From: Acidihalobacter ferrooxydans
GTDB taxonomy: Bacteria > Pseudomonadota > Gammaproteobacteria > DSM-5130 > Acidihalobacteraceae
NCBI RefSeq assembly: GCF_001975725.1
Contig: NZ_CP019434.1
Span: 2,807,322-2,871,321, forward strand
Direction of reading: 5' to 3'
Length of the DNA stretch: 64,000 bases
Both the position numbers and the translations under genes were made by a program. Shown piece by piece: positions 30,321 to 40,861 of the stretch. The stretch's first letter is position 1. Each line of letters begins with the position of its first letter. The notes below the pieces were generated by a model that was given only the letters and a program-made list of their open reading frames with translations, was not told the DNA's origin and made no database searches.

Positions 30321-30794
30321 ATGCGCAAAACCGCTTTAATGCTTGCCACCGTGATCGGTGCCGCCACCCTGCCCGCCCTGGCCATGGCCTCGCCGATGCA
30401 GGAAGCCCGTGCCCATCTGCACGCCATCGCCAAGGCCGACGTTCCGGCCATCATGGCCGACTACGCGCCGAACGCCGTATTCCAGTGGGTCGGTGGACCG
30501 CTGGACGGCAATTACGAGGGCACGCCTGCCATTCAGAGCGTCTGGCGCAAGTTCACCCATGCCAACGGGCCGATCCATGTGAAGATCGACGACATGGAAG
30601 TCGCCGCCAACCCCAAGGGCGCAACCGTGACGGCAGACGTCATCTTCAAGGGCGCGAAGCCGATTCCCGTACGCTATGTCATGACCTTCCGTCAGGGCGT
30701 GCTGGTCAATGAAATCTGGCAGATCGACCCGAAACTGATGCACGAAATGAAAGAAATGCACGAAGAAAACGGCTCGGGTTACTCCGGGTCCTGA
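30321..30794 (+). CDS. secreted NTF2-like (SnoaL-type) protein
   Basis: 157 residues. The signal peptide KTALMLATVIGAATLPALAMA has likely cleavage before SPM. The mature part resembles a nuclear-transport-factor-2/SnoaL fold: MQEARAHLHAIAKADVPAIMADYAPNAVFQWVG, a central beta-sheet, then a Met/Glu/His-rich tail (KLMHEMKEMHEENGSG). No catalytic residues are evident. I chose the ATG at 30321 because of the strong GAAGGAG ribosome-binding site and the signal peptide. It lies 45 bp before the ECF sigma gene and may be co-transcribed with it. Confidence 0.75.
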   Translation: MRKTALMLATVIGAATLPALAMASPMQEARAHLHAIAKADVPAIMADYAPNAVFQWVGGPLDGNYEGTPAIQSVWRKFTHANGPIHVKIDDMEVAANPKGATVTADVIFKGAKPIPVRYVMTFRQGVLVNEIWQIDPKLMHEMKEMHEENGSGYSGS

Positions 30795-30839
30795 TCGACC
30801 GACCGGGCGCGCCTGTGCGCCCGGTCGCCCTTCCGGCTC

Positions 30840-31331
30840 ATGGATCATGCCGCGCTCGAAGCCCATATCCCGCGCCTGCGGCGCTATGCCCGCGCCCTGG
30901 TGGGCGACGCCGTGCGCGCCGACGATCTTGTGCAGGACACGCTGGAGCGGGCGCTGCGCAAATTTTCGCTGTGGCGCCGCGGCAGCGACCTGCGCGCCTG
31001 GCTGTTCACCCTGATGCACAACATCTACATCAACCAGCGCCGCGCCGAACGCCCCAACGTGCCCTGGGATGAAACCCACGATACGCCGGTTCGCGGGCGG
31101 CAGGAAGATCAGTTGGTGTTGCGCGATCTGCACACGGCGCTGGAAGCCCTGCCGCCGGAGTTCCGCGAAGTGGTGCTGCTGGTCGGGCTGGAAGAATTCA
31201 GCTACGCCGAAGCGGCGCGCGTACTCGGCATCCCGCCGGGGACCGTCATGTCGCGCCTGTCCCGCGGGCGCGAACGCCTGCGCCGCATGCTCGAAGGCGA
31301 CCCGCCCACGCCGCTGCGGAGGGTCAAGTAA
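30840..31331 (+). CDS. ECF RNA polymerase sigma factor
   Basis: 163 residues with region 2 (LRRYARALVGDAVRADDLVQDTLERALRKFSLWRRGSDLRAWLF, where the core-binding helix ends) and region 4 (ALEALPPEFREVVLLVGLEEFSYAEAARVLGIPPGTVMSRLSRGRERLR), the compact two-domain ECF design. Its stop codon and the ATG of the next gene share one base, and that gene encodes a membrane protein with an anti-sigma N-terminus, so the pair is a classical sigma/anti-sigma operon. The regulon is unknown; the upstream NTF2-like gene is a possible target. Confidence 0.92.
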   Translation: MDHAALEAHIPRLRRYARALVGDAVRADDLVQDTLERALRKFSLWRRGSDLRAWLFTLMHNIYINQRRAERPNVPWDETHDTPVRGRQEDQLVLRDLHTALEALPPEFREVVLLVGLEEFSYAEAARVLGIPPGTVMSRLSRGRERLRRMLEGDPPTPLRRVK

Positions 31332-32092
31332 TGTCCGACTGGCCGCCGCTCGACGACGCAACACTGCATGCCTGGGTCGACGGGCAGCTTACCCCCGAAC
31401 GACGCCTCGAAGTCGAAGCGCAGCTGGCCGGAGACCCGGCTTTGGCCGCTCGCGCCGGGGCTTACCGGCGCCAGCGCCAGGCCCTGCACAACGCCTTCGA
31501 CGCCGTGCTCGACCAACCCCTCCCGCGCCGCCTCCAGCCCCGTGCCATGCCGCGCCCGCGCTGGCCGGCGGCGGTCGCCGCGGCGCTGTTGATCGGCATT
31601 GGGCTGGGCTGGTCCGGCGCCGGCCTGCTGCGCCCGGCCGCACCGTCGCCGACGAACACCGCGGCAGTACTGCCGGCCGAGGCGGCGCTGGCCTATGCGG
31701 TCTACACGCCCGAAGTGCGCCATCCGGTCATGGTCGGCGCCGATGAAAAGAAACACCTTTTGCACTGGCTGTCCAAACGGCTCGACCACCCCCTGCGCGC
31801 GCCCGATCTGCACACGTTTGGCTACCGTCTGATGGGCGGCAGCCTGCTGCCGGGCAACGCCGGGCCTGCCGCGCAGTTCATGTACCAGAATACGGCCGGC
31901 CAGCGCATCACCCTGTACATCACCTGGCCGCGCAAACCCTTGCAACGCACCGCGTTCCGCTTCGTCAACACCCGCGGAGTCGAAGTGTTCTACTGGATCG
32001 ACAGCGGACTGGCCTACGCCGTGGCCGGGCATCTCGACCGCGCCGAATTGCTACGCATCGCCGAAAGCGTTTACCGACAACTGGGCGCCTGA
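31331..32092 (+). CDS. transmembrane anti-sigma factor
   Basis: 253 residues. The N-terminal ~50 residues match the anti-sigma domain of the RsiW/ChrR-like group without a zinc ligand set (DDATLHAWVDGQLTPERRLEVEAQLAGDPALAARAGAY). A single membrane segment at about 78-98 (WPAAVAAALLIGIGLGW) follows, then a periplasmic domain of about 150 residues. It overlaps the sigma gene by one base. It should hold the sigma factor at the membrane until an envelope signal arrives. The downstream gap is filled by REP array A. Confidence 0.85.
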   Translation: MSDWPPLDDATLHAWVDGQLTPERRLEVEAQLAGDPALAARAGAYRRQRQALHNAFDAVLDQPLPRRLQPRAMPRPRWPAAVAAALLIGIGLGWSGAGLLRPAAPSPTNTAAVLPAEAALAYAVYTPEVRHPVMVGADEKKHLLHWLSKRLDHPLRAPDLHTFGYRLMGGSLLPGNAGPAAQFMYQNTAGQRITLYITWPRKPLQRTAFRFVNTRGVEVFYWIDSGLAYAVAGHLDRAELLRIAESVYRQLGA

Positions 32093-32170
32093 ACAGCGGA
32101 TTGCCTACGCACGACCGCAGGCTCATCCGCAAACGCCAGCCCAGGCCTCAGTGCAACGCCAAGCCCTCAC

Positions 32171-32626
32171 GGTGGATGCGCGTTCGCTTATCCACCCTAC
32201 ACACACCCAACCACCGACGCCCGACCCCGCGTAGGGTGGATAAGCGCAGTGCATCCACCAACCCAGGCCCCAGCGCCGCGACAAGCCCTCACGGTGGATG
32301 CGCGTTCGCTTATCCACCCTACACACTCCCAACCACCCGACGCCCGATCCCGCGTAGGGTGGATAAACGCAGTGCATCCACCAACCCAGGCCTCAGCGCC
32401 GCGACAAGCCCTCACGGTGGATGCGCGTTCGCTTATCCACCCTACACACTCCCAACCACCCGACGCCCGATCCCGCGTAGGGTGGATAAACGCAGTGCAT
32501 CCACCAACCCAGGCCTCAGCGCCGCGCCAAACTTCCACGGTGGATGCGCTGCGCTTATCCACCCTACACACACCCAACCACCGACGCCCAATCCCGCGTA
32601 GGGTGGATAAGCGCAGCGCATCCACC
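32171..32626. repeat. REP array A: 8 REP elements in 4 inverted pairs
   Basis: Reverse-orientation elements at 32171, 32293, 32416 and 32539, forward elements at 32231, 32353, 32477 and 32598. The pair repeats every 122-123 bp, so the array grew by tandem duplication of a pair (BIME-like). Each forward element is GTAG, then arms GGTGGAT / ATCCACC around an inner GCGC-A-GCGC (GT instead of GC in some copies). The array sits between the ends of two convergent units (anti-sigma and sucD). Confidence 0.85.
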
Positions 32627-32696
32627 AGCCCAAGCCTCGGCACCGCGCCAACTCTCCACCGCGCCGCACTCCAGCCCATCCGCGCACCGAAGCCGC

Positions 32697-33575
32697 TCAG
32701 CTTCCGCCGAGTCGCTCCAGCATGCGCACGCCCATTTCCGCCGGGGAATGCACCACGCTGACGCCGGCCGCTTGCAATGCGGCGAACTTCTGCTCGGCGG
32801 TGCCTTGCCCGCCCGAGATGATGGCGCCGGCATGTCCCATCCGCTTGCCCGGCGGCGCCGTTACGCCGGCGATGTAGGCCACCACCGGCTTGCTCACCTG
32901 CGCCTTGACGAACGCGGCGGCCTGTTCCTCGGCCTGTCCGCCAATCTCGCCCACCAGGATAATGCCCTCGGTCTGCGGATCGGCATTGAACAGGGTCAGG
33001 CAATCGACGAAATTCATCCCCTGGATCGGATCGCCGCCGATGCCCACGCAGGTTGACTGCCCGAGTCCGGCGCGCGTGGTCTGGTGCACCGCCTCGTAGG
33101 TCAGCGTGCCCGAGCGCGACACGATGCCCACGCGGCCCGGCTGGTGGATATAGCCCGGCATGATGCCGATCTTGCAGGCGCCCGGCGTGATGATGCCGGG
33201 GCAGTTCGGCCCGATCAGCCGGGCGCGCGGGTAATCCGCCAGCGCTGCCCGTACGCGCAGCATGGCCAGCACCGGAATGCCTTCGGTGATGCACACGATG
33301 ACCTCGATACCGGCATCGGCCGCTTCGAGAATGGCGTCGGCGGCGAACGGCGGCGGCACGTAAATCATCGTCGCCTGCGCGCCGGTGGCGGCAACCGCAT
33401 CGTGCGCGGTGTCGAACACCGGCAGGCCGAGATGCGTCTGGCCGCCCTTGCCGGGGGTCACGCCGCCGACCAGACGGGTGCCGTACGCCAATGCCTGCTC
33501 GGAATGGAACGTGCCCTGTTTGCCGGTAAAGCCCTGGCAGATGACCCGGGTATCGCTATCGATCAGTATGCTCAT
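32697..33575 (-). CDS. sucD: succinate-CoA ligase (ADP-forming) subunit alpha
   Basis: 292 residues. The CoA-binding Rossmann domain opens with [27 protein letters not shown]. The phosphorylated active-site His lies in the conserved [11 protein letters not shown] to GHAGAII region ([13 protein letters not shown]). The central stretch [11 protein letters not shown] is also typical. The TCA-cycle enzyme makes ATP from succinyl-CoA. The start at 33575 overlaps the sucC stop by four bases (ATGA). No other TCA genes adjoin. Confidence 0.94.
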   Translation of the reverse strand: MSILIDSDTRVICQGFTGKQGTFHSEQALAYGTRLVGGVTPGKGGQTHLGLPVFDTAHDAVAATGAQATMIYVPPPFAADAILEAADAGIEVIVCITEGIPVLAMLRVRAALADYPRARLIGPNCPGIITPGACKIGIMPGYIHQPGRVGIVSRSGTLTYEAVHQTTRAGLGQSTCVGIGGDPIQGMNFVDCLTLFNADPQTEGIILVGEIGGQAEEQAAAFVKAQVSKPVVAYIAGVTAPPGKRMGHAGAIISGGQGTAEQKFAALQAAGVSVVHSPAEMGVRMLERLGGS

Positions 33576-34747
33576 GCCGCCGCTCCCTGGCCGGCCAGAT
33601 CGACCGCCTTTTGCGCCGCATCGGCAAGCTCCGCCGCGGCAACCACATTCATGTCCGAACCGGCGAGCATCGCCCGGCCTTCCTCGGCCCTGGTTCCCTC
33701 CAGCCGCACCACCACCGGCACGCTCACATCCACCTCGCGGATCGCCTGCAGAATGCCCTCGGCAATCAGATCGCAGCGCACGATGCCGCCGAAAATATTG
33801 ACCAGGACCACCTTCACGCGCGTGTCCGACAAAATCAGCTTGAACGCCTCGGTCACGCGCGCGGCGGTCGCGCCGCCGCCGACATCGAGAAAATTCGCCG
33901 GCTCGCCGCCGCACAGCTTGATCAGATCCATCGTCGCCATCGCCAGACCGGCGCCGTTGACCATGCAGCCCACGCTGCCGGACAGATGTATGTAATTCAG
34001 CGCATGCTCGCGCGCCCGCGACTCGCGCGGGTCCTCCTGCGTCGCGTCGCGCACTGCGGCAAGCTCGGGCTGACGGTACAGCGCGTTGTCGTCGATGTTC
34101 ACCTTCGCGTCGAGCGCCAGCAACGCGCCGTCGGCGGTCACCACCAGCGGGTTGATCTCGATCAGCGACGCATCGCTGTCGAGCAGCAGGCGATACAACT
34201 GACCGAGCAAGCCGGCAAACGCGCTGGCCTGGCGTGCATCCAGCTCCAGCGCGAAGCCGAGCCGCCGCCCCTGCCAGGCTTGCAGCCCGGCGGCCGGATG
34301 CACGTATTCGGTGAGGATGCGATCCGGCGTTTCCGCCGCCACCTGCTCGATATCCATGCCGCCCGCGGCCGAAGCAACCACCGCCACGCGCCGCCGCGTA
34401 CGGTCCACCAGCAGGCTGACATACAACTCGCGGCTGATGTCGGTCAGGCTTTCGATCAGCACCGCGTGGATCGGCAAGCCGTCCGGGCCGGTCTGATGCG
34501 TGATCAGCGTGCCGCCCAGCAGCACGCCCACCGCCTCGCGCAGCGCCTCGCGGCCCTGCGCCATGCGCACGCCGCCGGCCTTGCCGCGCCCGCCGGCATG
34601 CACCTGCGCCTTGGCCACCCAGGCCGCGCCGCCCAATTGCTCGATCGCCGCATCGACTTCGTCGACTGCGCGCACTACGGTTCCGCCAGGCACTGTTACG
34701 CCATAACGCGCAAACAGGTCCTTGGCCTGATATTCATGGAGATTCAT
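33572..34747 (-). CDS. sucC: succinate-CoA ligase (ADP-forming) subunit beta
   Basis: 391-residue ATP-grasp subunit. The opening [17 protein letters not shown] is diagnostic, and later come [19 protein letters not shown] (nucleotide-binding), [13 protein letters not shown] and [19 protein letters not shown]...[11 protein letters not shown] use the ATG at 34747, which matches the family. An upstream in-frame ATG at 34828 lies in the divergent promoter gap. It forms an operon with sucD. Confidence 0.95.
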   Translation of the reverse strand: MNLHEYQAKDLFARYGVTVPGGTVVRAVDEVDAAIEQLGGAAWVAKAQVHAGGRGKAGGVRMAQGREALREAVGVLLGGTLITHQTGPDGLPIHAVLIESLTDISRELYVSLLVDRTRRRVAVVASAAGGMDIEQVAAETPDRILTEYVHPAAGLQAWQGRRLGFALELDARQASAFAGLLGQLYRLLLDSDASLIEINPLVVTADGALLALDAKVNIDDNALYRQPELAAVRDATQEDPRESRAREHALNYIHLSGSVGCMVNGAGLAMATMDLIKLCGGEPANFLDVGGGATAARVTEAFKLILSDTRVKVVLVNIFGGIVRCDLIAEGILQAIREVDVSVPVVVRLEGTRAEEGRAMLAGSDMNVVAAAELADAAQKAVDLAGQGAAA

Positions 34748-34879
34748 TGAAAGTCGCCTTATGCTGGAAGTGTCGCGGAGCGGCCCGAGGCATCCTGCCG
34801 CAGGCCGGTATGGTCTATTTTGGTTCATAATCCAGCGATAGCAAGCCGCCCACGTTGCCCGAGAGGTCTCATCCAGCCC

Positions 34880-35119
34880 ATGTCACGCCTGCTCTTACTG
34901 ATCGCCATCGCCGCCGTGGGGTACTACCTGTACCGCAGCCTGCGCCGCCCGAAGGCTCCGCCCCCACGCCAGGTGCATGCCGAGGATGCCGTGCGCTGCG
35001 AATACTGCGGCGTGCATCTGCCTGCCTCCGAAGCGATCCGCGTCGGCACGCACCCGTACTGCAGCGAAGCGCACCGCAAGCTCGCCGGCGCCGCGCAGCA
35101 GCGGGACGACGCCGATTGA
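34880..35119 (+). CDS. PP0621-like small membrane-anchored zinc-ribbon protein
   Basis: 79 residues: an N-terminal membrane helix (LLLLIAIAAVGYYLYRSL), a basic Pro-rich linker, then a C-terminal metal-binding pattern CEYCGVHLPASEA...THPYCSEAH (Cys-X2-Cys and a later Cys/His pair). Proteins of this design, called the PP0621 family, are often encoded just upstream of pilS, as here. The function is unknown. I chose the ATG at 34880 because it begins directly before the membrane helix. Confidence 0.8.
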   Translation: MSRLLLLIAIAAVGYYLYRSLRRPKAPPPRQVHAEDAVRCEYCGVHLPASEAIRVGTHPYCSEAHRKLAGAAQQRDDAD

Positions 35120-35218
35120 ATGGCCGCACGAATCGCCGGCGTATGCAGCGCGCCGACACGCCCTCTGAATCGCGCCTTTACACCCGGTTTTTTACCGTAT
35201 CGCCCGCGCGAATTTCAC

Positions 35219-35280
35219 CGCTCCGATCCTCCAAGTCCGACAGGCTCCTGGGAGTCTGTCGGACTTGGAGGATCGGAGCG
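35219..35280. repeat. 62-bp near-perfect palindrome made of two inverted M2 ends
   Basis: The arms 35219-35248 and 35251-35280 are complementary at 29 of 30 positions around a TG centre. The right arm is the start of M2 copy b. The left arm is a 30-bp inverted fragment of the same end. It lies 100-130 bp after the PP0621-like gene. Confidence 0.7.
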
Positions 35281-35413
35281 AGGCGAGTGGGGAATGGAGA
35301 CCAGTTTCTCGCTCTTTTGAGGACAATAGTGGTTCTATTCGACGAAAAAGAGCGGGGAAATGGGCCCATTATCCCATCGCCGCAGCCGATTCTTTCCAAG
35401 TCCGACAGGCTCC
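35251..35413. repeat. MITE-like element, family M2 (copy b), abutting the pilS start
   Basis: 163-bp element with ends GGAGTCTGTCGGACTTGG (35251-35268) and CCAAGTCCGACAGGCTCC (35396-35413), in the same orientation as 26121-26281 and strongly similar. It ends four bases before the pilS ATG and so replaces the usual 5' region of that gene. Confidence 0.75.
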
Positions 35414-35417
35414 TATC

Positions 35418-37028
35418 ATGTTCGACCGGTTCAAGCGCGAGCGTTTGACCACGCCCCCGTGGCGCGCGTTGCAGATCTTCAACGGCTACCGCGTGCTCGT
35501 TCCCCTGGTGTTCCTCGCCAGCCTGATCGCCGGCATCCAGACGCGTTACCTGGGGCACGACTACCCAAGGCTTTACCTCTTCACGCTGCTGGGCTATCTC
35601 GCGGTCGGACTGCTGGGCCTGATCGTGACCGCGCTGCAAAAGCCCCCGTTCAAGGCACAGGCCGCCATTCTCGCAACCTCGGATGTCGCCTTCGTCATCC
35701 TGCTGATGCATGCCAGCGGCGGCATCAACAGCGGTCTCGGCGTGCTGCTCATCCCGGCAGTCGGCGCGGTCGGCGTCCTGCTCGCCGGCAGTTGGGCCCT
35801 GTTCGCCGCGGCCGTCGCCTCGCTGCTGCTCATCATCGACCAGGCCTTGCTGTTCTGGCTCGGGGTCAATGACAACCACGCTTACGCCATCGCCGGCTTC
35901 ACCGGTCTGGCGTTGTTCGCCACCGCCCTCATCAGCACCTACCTCGCCAACCGCGCCCGCGACAGCGAAGCCCTGGCGACCCGTCGCGGCCTGGATCTGG
36001 CCAACCTCACCGAACTGAGCGAATACATCGTCGAGCATCTGCGCAGCGGCGTCATCGTGGCCGACACCCACGGCGCCATTCGCCTCATCAACCAGCAAGC
36101 CTGGGATCTGCTCGGACAACCCGTCGGCAGCGCGCAGCAAACCCTCGCCACGCTCGCGCCGACGCTGGCCCGGCAGCTCGATGCCTGGCAACGCGCCCCG
36201 CACGCCCGTCAACCGCCCGTATCCATCGCCGGCCGCGATATTCAATTGCGCTTCACGGCGCTCGGCACAGACCGCGAGGCTGTCATGGTGGCCCTGGAAG
36301 ATCAGGCCGAAATCGCCGGCCAGATACAGGCGGCCAAGCTCGCCTCGCTCGGCCGCCTGAGCGCCAGCATCGCGCACGAGATCCGCAATCCGCTGTCCGG
36401 TATCGCCCATGCCGCGCAACTGCTCGCCGAATCCGCACACCTCAACGAGAGCGACCAACGCCTGCTCGAAATCGTGCACACCCAAAGCCGGCGCATCGAC
36501 CGCATCATCGACGACGTCCTGCGCCTCTCGCGCAAGGACCCGCCCGCCACCCGCACCCTCGACCTCACGACCTGGCTCCCCCCCCGCGCGCAGGAAATCG
36601 GCGCCCAGCTCCGCCTCGCCCCGGACGAACTCCGCCTCAACCTCGCCGACACCGACCTGCACGTCGAATTCGACGCCGGGCACCTCACCCAGATCGTGGA
36701 CGGACTCTGCACCAACGCCCACCGTTATGGACGCAGCCCCGATGGCGCGCTCGCGCTCACCCTCGCGGCGCACCGCGCGCCTCACTCAAGGCGCGTCATG
36801 CTCGACGTCCTCGATGCCGGCCCCGGCATCGAAGCGGCCGTTCTGCCGCACCTGTTCGAGCCGTTTTTCACCACCGCCCCTTCCGGCAGCGGGCTCGGGC
36901 TGTACATCGCCAGCGAACTCGCCGCCCTCAACCACGCCCGGCTGGAATACCTGCCCGTACCCGGCGGCGGCAGTTGCTTCCGGCTCCAGCTTCCGGCATC
37001 GCCGCACCCGCCGCCCGCCGCGCCGTAA
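35418..37028 (+). CDS. pilS: two-component sensor histidine kinase PilS
   Basis: 536 residues. About six membrane segments occupy the first ~190 residues (VLVPLVFLASLIAGI onwards), then a PAS-like region and a HisKA/HATPase core: H-box SASIAHEIRNPLSGIAHAAQLL, N-box LCTNAHRYG, G-boxes DAGPGIEA and SGSGLGLYIASELA. PilS phosphorylates PilR to control pilin transcription through sigma-54. The frame is open upstream into the M2 element to 35265, but a start at 35418 fits the family. No clear Shine-Dalgarno is present because the element ends there. pilR follows. Confidence 0.92.
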   Translation: MFDRFKRERLTTPPWRALQIFNGYRVLVPLVFLASLIAGIQTRYLGHDYPRLYLFTLLGYLAVGLLGLIVTALQKPPFKAQAAILATSDVAFVILLMHASGGINSGLGVLLIPAVGAVGVLLAGSWALFAAAVASLLLIIDQALLFWLGVNDNHAYAIAGFTGLALFATALISTYLANRARDSEALATRRGLDLANLTELSEYIVEHLRSGVIVADTHGAIRLINQQAWDLLGQPVGSAQQTLATLAPTLARQLDAWQRAPHARQPPVSIAGRDIQLRFTALGTDREAVMVALEDQAEIAGQIQAAKLASLGRLSASIAHEIRNPLSGIAHAAQLLAESAHLNESDQRLLEIVHTQSRRIDRIIDDVLRLSRKDPPATRTLDLTTWLPPRAQEIGAQLRLAPDELRLNLADTDLHVEFDAGHLTQIVDGLCTNAHRYGRSPDGALALTLAAHRAPHSRRVMLDVLDAGPGIEAAVLPHLFEPFFTTAPSGSGLGLYIASELAALNHARLEYLPVPGGGSCFRLQLPASPHPPPAAP

Positions 37029-37130
37029 CGCGCGCCCTTGCGTGTTAAGCTTATCCTTGAATTTTCCCGGGAATCCTCCCGCGGATTGTCACCAGAATCA
37101 CCGAACCCAACCCGCTCTCTCCCGCCCATC

Positions 37131-38501
37131 ATGCCCAGCCAGCACATCCTGATCATTGACGACGAAGCCGATATCCGCGAGCTGCTCGAAATCACCTTCA
37201 GCCGCATGGGCCTCCTCAGCCGCGCCGCGGCCGACCTCGCGCAGGCGCGCGCCCTGCTGGCCGAGGCGCACTTCGACCTGTGCCTCACCGATCTGCGCCT
37301 GCCGGACGGCTCCGGCCTCGACCTCGTCGAACACGTCCAGCGCCATCACCCACACCTGCCGGTCGCCGTCATCACCGCCCACGGCAGCATGGACACCGCC
37401 ATCGCCGCCCTCAAGGCCGGCGCCTTCGACTTTCTCAACAAACCGATCGAACTGCCCCGGCTGCGCGCCCTGATCGAAGCCGCCCTCAAAACCGCCACGC
37501 CGCCGCCCGACGCGCCACCCGGCGCCGACCGCCGCGCCACCCGCCTGCTCGGCGACTCGCCCGCCATGGACCACATCCGCGCCACCGTCGCCAAACTCGC
37601 CCGCAGCCAGGCCCCCGTCTACATCCACGGCGAATCCGGCACCGGCAAGGAACTCATCGCCCGCCAGATTCACGACCAGAGCCCGCGGCGCACCGCCGCG
37701 TTCGTGCCCGTCAACTGCGGCGCCATTCCCGCCGAACTGGTCGAAAGCGAATTCTTCGGCCACCTCAAAGGCAGCTTCACCGGCGCCGTGGCCGACCGGC
37801 AAGGACTCTTTCAGGCCGCCGACGGCGGCACCCTGTTCCTCGACGAAGTGGCCGACCTGCCCCTGCCCATGCAGGTCAAACTCCTGCGCGCCATCCAGGA
37901 ACGGCGCATCAAGCCCGTCGGCGCCACGGCCGAAATCCCGGTCGACGTGCGCCTGCTCAGCGCCACGCACAAAAACCTCGCCGACGAAGTCGCCGCCGGC
38001 CGCTTCCGCCAGGACCTCTACTACCGCCTCAACGTCATCGAACTCCTCGCCCCCCCGCTGCGCGAACGCCGCCAGGACATCCCCCAACTCGCGCAACACA
38101 TCCTCGACCGACTCGGCCAGCGCGGCGCCACCCCGGCGCCGACGCTCAGCCCCGACGCGCTCGAATGCCTGTGCCGCCACACCTTCCCCGGCAACGTGCG
38201 CGAACTCGAAAACATCCTCGAACGCGCCACCGCCCTCTGCGACGGCGACCGCATCCAGCCCGCGGACCTGCGCCTCCAGCAAGCCGACGACATCCGCCCC
38301 GACGCGCCCGCAACCCACGCCCCCGACGACACCCCCTCCCTCGACGCAACCTCTCTCGACGCAACCCTCATCGACCACCAGCGCGAAATCATCCGCCGCG
38401 CACTCGAACAAACCCGCTGGAACAAAACCGAAGCCGCCCGCCAACTCGGCATGACCTTCCGCCAACTGCGCTACCGCCTGAAAAAACTCGGCATCGAATA
38501 A
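37131..38501 (+). CDS. pilR: sigma-54-dependent response regulator PilR
   Basis: 456-residue NtrC-type activator. The receiver domain opens ILIIDDEADIRELLEI, the phospho-acceptor Asp is in CLTDLRLPDGSG, and the conserved Lys is in FLNKPIEL. The AAA+ domain has Walker A GESGTGKE, the sigma-54-contact loop GSFTGAVADR (usual GAFTGA, here Ser for Ala), Walker B GGTLFLDEVADL, and a C-terminal Fis-type helix-turn-helix ending TEAARQLGMTFRQLRYRLKKL. It is expected to drive pilA. REP array B begins 20 bp after its stop. Confidence 0.94.
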   Translation: MPSQHILIIDDEADIRELLEITFSRMGLLSRAAADLAQARALLAEAHFDLCLTDLRLPDGSGLDLVEHVQRHHPHLPVAVITAHGSMDTAIAALKAGAFDFLNKPIELPRLRALIEAALKTATPPPDAPPGADRRATRLLGDSPAMDHIRATVAKLARSQAPVYIHGESGTGKELIARQIHDQSPRRTAAFVPVNCGAIPAELVESEFFGHLKGSFTGAVADRQGLFQAADGGTLFLDEVADLPLPMQVKLLRAIQERRIKPVGATAEIPVDVRLLSATHKNLADEVAAGRFRQDLYYRLNVIELLAPPLRERRQDIPQLAQHILDRLGQRGATPAPTLSPDALECLCRHTFPGNVRELENILERATALCDGDRIQPADLRLQQADDIRPDAPATHAPDDTPSLDATSLDATLIDHQREIIRRALEQTRWNKTEAARQLGMTFRQLRYRLKKLGIE

Positions 38502-38520
38502 AACAATCCCCAACCCCCAC

Positions 38521-39155
38521 GTAGGGTGGATAAGCGCAGCGCATCCACCAACCCAAACCCCAACGCCACACCCACCGTCCACGGTGGATGCGCTATCGCT
38601 TATCCACCCTACAAAACACAGAAAACCTCACGCCCATTCCCCAAACCCAACCCCCACGTAGGGTGGATAAGCGCAGCGCATCCACCAACCCAAACCCCAA
38701 CGCCACACCCACCGTCCACGGTGGATGCGCTATCGCTTATCCACCCTACAAAACACAGAAAACCTCACGCCCATTCCCCAAACCCAATCCCCACGTAGGG
38801 TGGATAAGCGCAGCGCATCCACCATTCCCAAACCCCAACGCCCCACCCACCGCCCACGGTGGATGCGCTATCGCTTATCCACCCTACAAAACACAGAAAT
38901 CCCAAACCCTCACCCAACCCCCACGTAGGGTGGATAAGCGCAGCGCATCCACCATTCCCAAACCCCAACGCCACACCCACCACCCACGGTGGATGCGCTA
39001 CCGCTTATCCACCCTACAAAACACAGAAAACCTCACGCCCATTCCCCAAACCCAAACCCCACGTAGGGTGGATAAGCGCAGCGCATCCACCATTCCCAAA
39101 CCCCAACGCCACGCCCACCGCCCACGGTGGATGCGCTATCGCTTATCCACCCTAC
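38521..39155. repeat. REP array B, left part: 10 REP elements in alternating orientation
   Basis: Forward elements at 38521, 38658, 38795, 38925 and 39063, reverse elements at 38583, 38720, 38858, 38988 and 39126. The pair recurs every 130-138 bp and the spacers between elements are also conserved (runs of C and A such as CCCAAACCC and ACAAAACACAGAAA). The array continues after the IS element at 40512-40603. Confidence 0.88.
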
Positions 39156-39211
39156 AAAACATGAACCGCCCCGGGTTTCCCGGAGACTCTATTTCTTGAG
39201 AGGATAGAGTC

Positions 39212-40431
<1,220 letters not shown>

Positions 40432-40511
40432 CTCAAACAAAACAGTCTCCGGAATACCCGGGGCGGTTCAACACAGAAATCCCACGCCCTCACCCAAACC
40501 CCAAACCCCAC

Positions 40512-40603
40512 GTAGGGTGGATAAGCGCAGCGCATCCACCACTCCCAAAGCCCAACGCCGCACCCACCGCCACGGTGGATGCGCTATCGCTTATCCACCC
40601 TAC
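40512..40603. repeat. REP array B, right part: 2 REP elements
   Basis: One forward element (40512-40540) and one reverse element (40574-40603) with the same spacers as the left part. They are the continuation of array B after the IS insertion and end about 45 bp before the dyad upstream of pilA. Confidence 0.85.
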
Positions 40604-40648
40604 AAAAGCCCGCCCCCAAAATCCCACGCCAATCGCCTTCACATAAAC

Positions 40649-40663
40649 TGACAAAAATTGTCA
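40649..40663. promoter_or_regulatory. candidate PilR upstream activating site
   Basis: TGACA-AAAAT-TGTCA, a perfect 5+5 dyad about 90 bp upstream of the candidate -24 element of pilA. A further GACA half-site follows at 40670-40673. PilR is reported to recognise TGTC-containing sites upstream of pilA in Pseudomonas. The match is inferred from position and half-site sequence. Confidence 0.5.
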
Positions 40664-40747
40664 CTTTGCGACAAATCACGTCCCTTATCGCCACAATCGC
40701 GCCGCGCGCGCCCCGCCACACCCCCTGAAAACCTTGCGCACAACACC

Positions 40748-40769
40748 TGGCACGGTTTCTGTATTGCTT
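40748..40769 (+). promoter_or_regulatory. candidate sigma-54 promoter of pilA
   Basis: A GG at 40754-40755 and a GC at 40766-40767 are exactly 10 bp apart, with TATTGCTT as a good -12 element. The -24 half (CACGGTTT) is a weaker match. A perfect TGGCAC at 40748 lies five bases too far upstream for standard spacing. It is placed 95 bp before the pilA ATG, with RpoN and PilR encoded in the window. Confidence 0.5.
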
Positions 40770-40829
40770 AACGCGGCAGTGATGAAAACCGCTTCACGAT
40801 CTGCGCAGATCGAACCATCACCGCGTTAA
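40768..40829. promoter_or_regulatory. nested palindromes in the pilA promoter/leader
   Basis: Outer arms TTAACGCG (40768-40775) and CGCGTTAA (40822-40829), continued by GTGATG (40779-40784) and CATCAC (40816-40821), enclose a perfect inner 16-bp palindrome CGATCTGC/GCAGATCG (40797-40812). The GTGATG part onwards should lie in the mRNA and could fold into a long two-part hairpin before the pilA ribosome-binding site (TTTGGAGA). Confidence 0.55.
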
Positions 40830-40861
40830 CGCAACCTGAAAAACACTTTGGAGAACCACCC

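Noticed and set aside
32101-32601. Long open frames across REP arrays (also 38588-39199, 41199-41999, 43959-44501, 59282-59794)
   Set aside because: They translate the REP sequence itself over and over (VDKRSAST-like strings) and exist in several frames and on both strands, with no ribosome-binding sites. They are by-products of G+C-rich repeats.
35265-35417. pilS start inside the M2 element
   Set aside because: The frame is open, but the added residues translate the repeat element and no PilS protein has such a leader before its first membrane segment.
40748-40767. TGGCAC at 40748 as the -24 element of the pilA promoter
   Set aside because: The distance from its GG to the downstream GC is 15 bp, and sigma-54 promoters require 10. 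The GG at 40754 has the correct spacing, although its context is weaker.
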